From positions 124,001 to 188,000 of the forward strand of contig RJAE01000006.1 in NCBI GenBank assembly GCA_004000035.1: DNA of 64,000 bases. Direction: 5' to 3'. Shown in pieces: positions 63,938 to 64,000 of the stretch. A program made the position numbers and the translations under genes. Origin of the DNA: Arthrobacter sulfonylureivorans (GTDB lineage: Bacteria; Actinomycetota; Actinomycetes; Actinomycetales; Micrococcaceae). The first letter of the stretch is position 1. Each line of letters opens with the position of its first letter. Below the pieces are notes generated by a model. That model saw only the letters and a list, made by a program, of their open reading frames with translations. It was not told where the DNA came from and made no database searches.

Positions 63938-64000
63938 CTAGATATCGAGGAAGCGGACGTCCTTGGCGTTCTGCTGGATGAAGGAGCGCCGGGATTCGAC
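63938..64000 (-). CDS. gyrB: DNA gyrase subunit B, C-terminal 20 residues (truncated by window edge)
   Basis: Read on the minus strand, the last 20 codons are SRRSFIQQNAKDVRFLDI with the preceding VE, then TAG at 63938. This matches the conserved GyrB end. The stop is 82 bases before the gyrA ATG, the usual gap. The rest lies right of the window. Confidence 0.93.
   Translation of the reverse strand, partial: VESRRSFIQQNAKDVRFLDI

Overview
The window is a high-GC actinobacterial chromosome segment. It is most likely from the family Micrococcaceae (Arthrobacter-like). The evidence is the conserved order gyrB-gyrA-DUF3566-tRNA-Ile-DLW39-tRNA-Ala-ppiA-rhomboid-crgA-pabA-pknB-pknA-pbpA-rodA-pstP-fhaB-fhaA, the many GTG starts, the apparent leaderless promoters and the LigD/Ku pair. 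The gyrB end and gyrA lie on the minus strand at the right edge. The canonical dnaA-dnaN origin is therefore expected a few kilobases to the right, and replication should run right to left through the window.

Layout. 1-10.7 kb: a lipid kinase end, rhodanese-pheA, peptidase E, an amidase, a POT peptide transporter, phosphoglucomutase, a uracil permease and dodecin. 10.7-13 kb: a ferredoxin, an HtaA heme-binding domain protein and a cytochrome P450, with a palindromic operator candidate in the divergent region. 13.1-15.2 kb: an ArsR regulator translationally coupled to a SulP anion transporter. 15.2-22.2 kb: small-molecule metabolism (glycerate kinase, GDPD, PfkB kinase, HAD phosphatase, esterase, LacI regulator). 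22.3-25.8 kb: divergent ligD and ku for non-homologous end joining. 26-31 kb: two convergent MFS exporters, each flanked by its own regulator (MarR, TetR). 31-41.6 kb: assorted single genes including a lone PstS-like lipoprotein, a NERD-helicase, a two-component system and a LysR-type effector domain lacking its HTH.

41.7-54 kb is the growth and division block. fhaA, fhaB, pstP, rodA, pbpA, pknA and pknB follow each other tightly, several with ATGA, GTGA or TAATG overlaps. They form a Ser/Thr kinase-phosphatase-FHA signalling module controlling peptidoglycan synthesis. pabA, crgA, corA and malic enzyme follow. 55.6-64 kb holds rhomboid, cyclophilin, a CwsA-position membrane protein, three small RNA or peptide genes (tRNA-Ala, DLW-39, tRNA-Ile), DUF3566, gyrA and the last 20 codons of gyrB.

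The most striking non-coding feature is a dense cluster of DnaA boxes at 55325-55549, between malic enzyme and rhomboid. It has three perfect TTATCCACA boxes, one TTGTCCACA and several near matches. This is not the standard dnaA-dnaN position, and it may be a secondary DnaA-binding locus or an alternative origin. Other notable points are back-to-back leaderless promoters in 36 bp, a Rieske-like gene remnant, a nitrilase-fold protein without its catalytic Glu, PASTA repeats on PknA, and a Met at the quinolone-determining position of GyrA. No CRISPR array, insertion sequence or prophage was seen.
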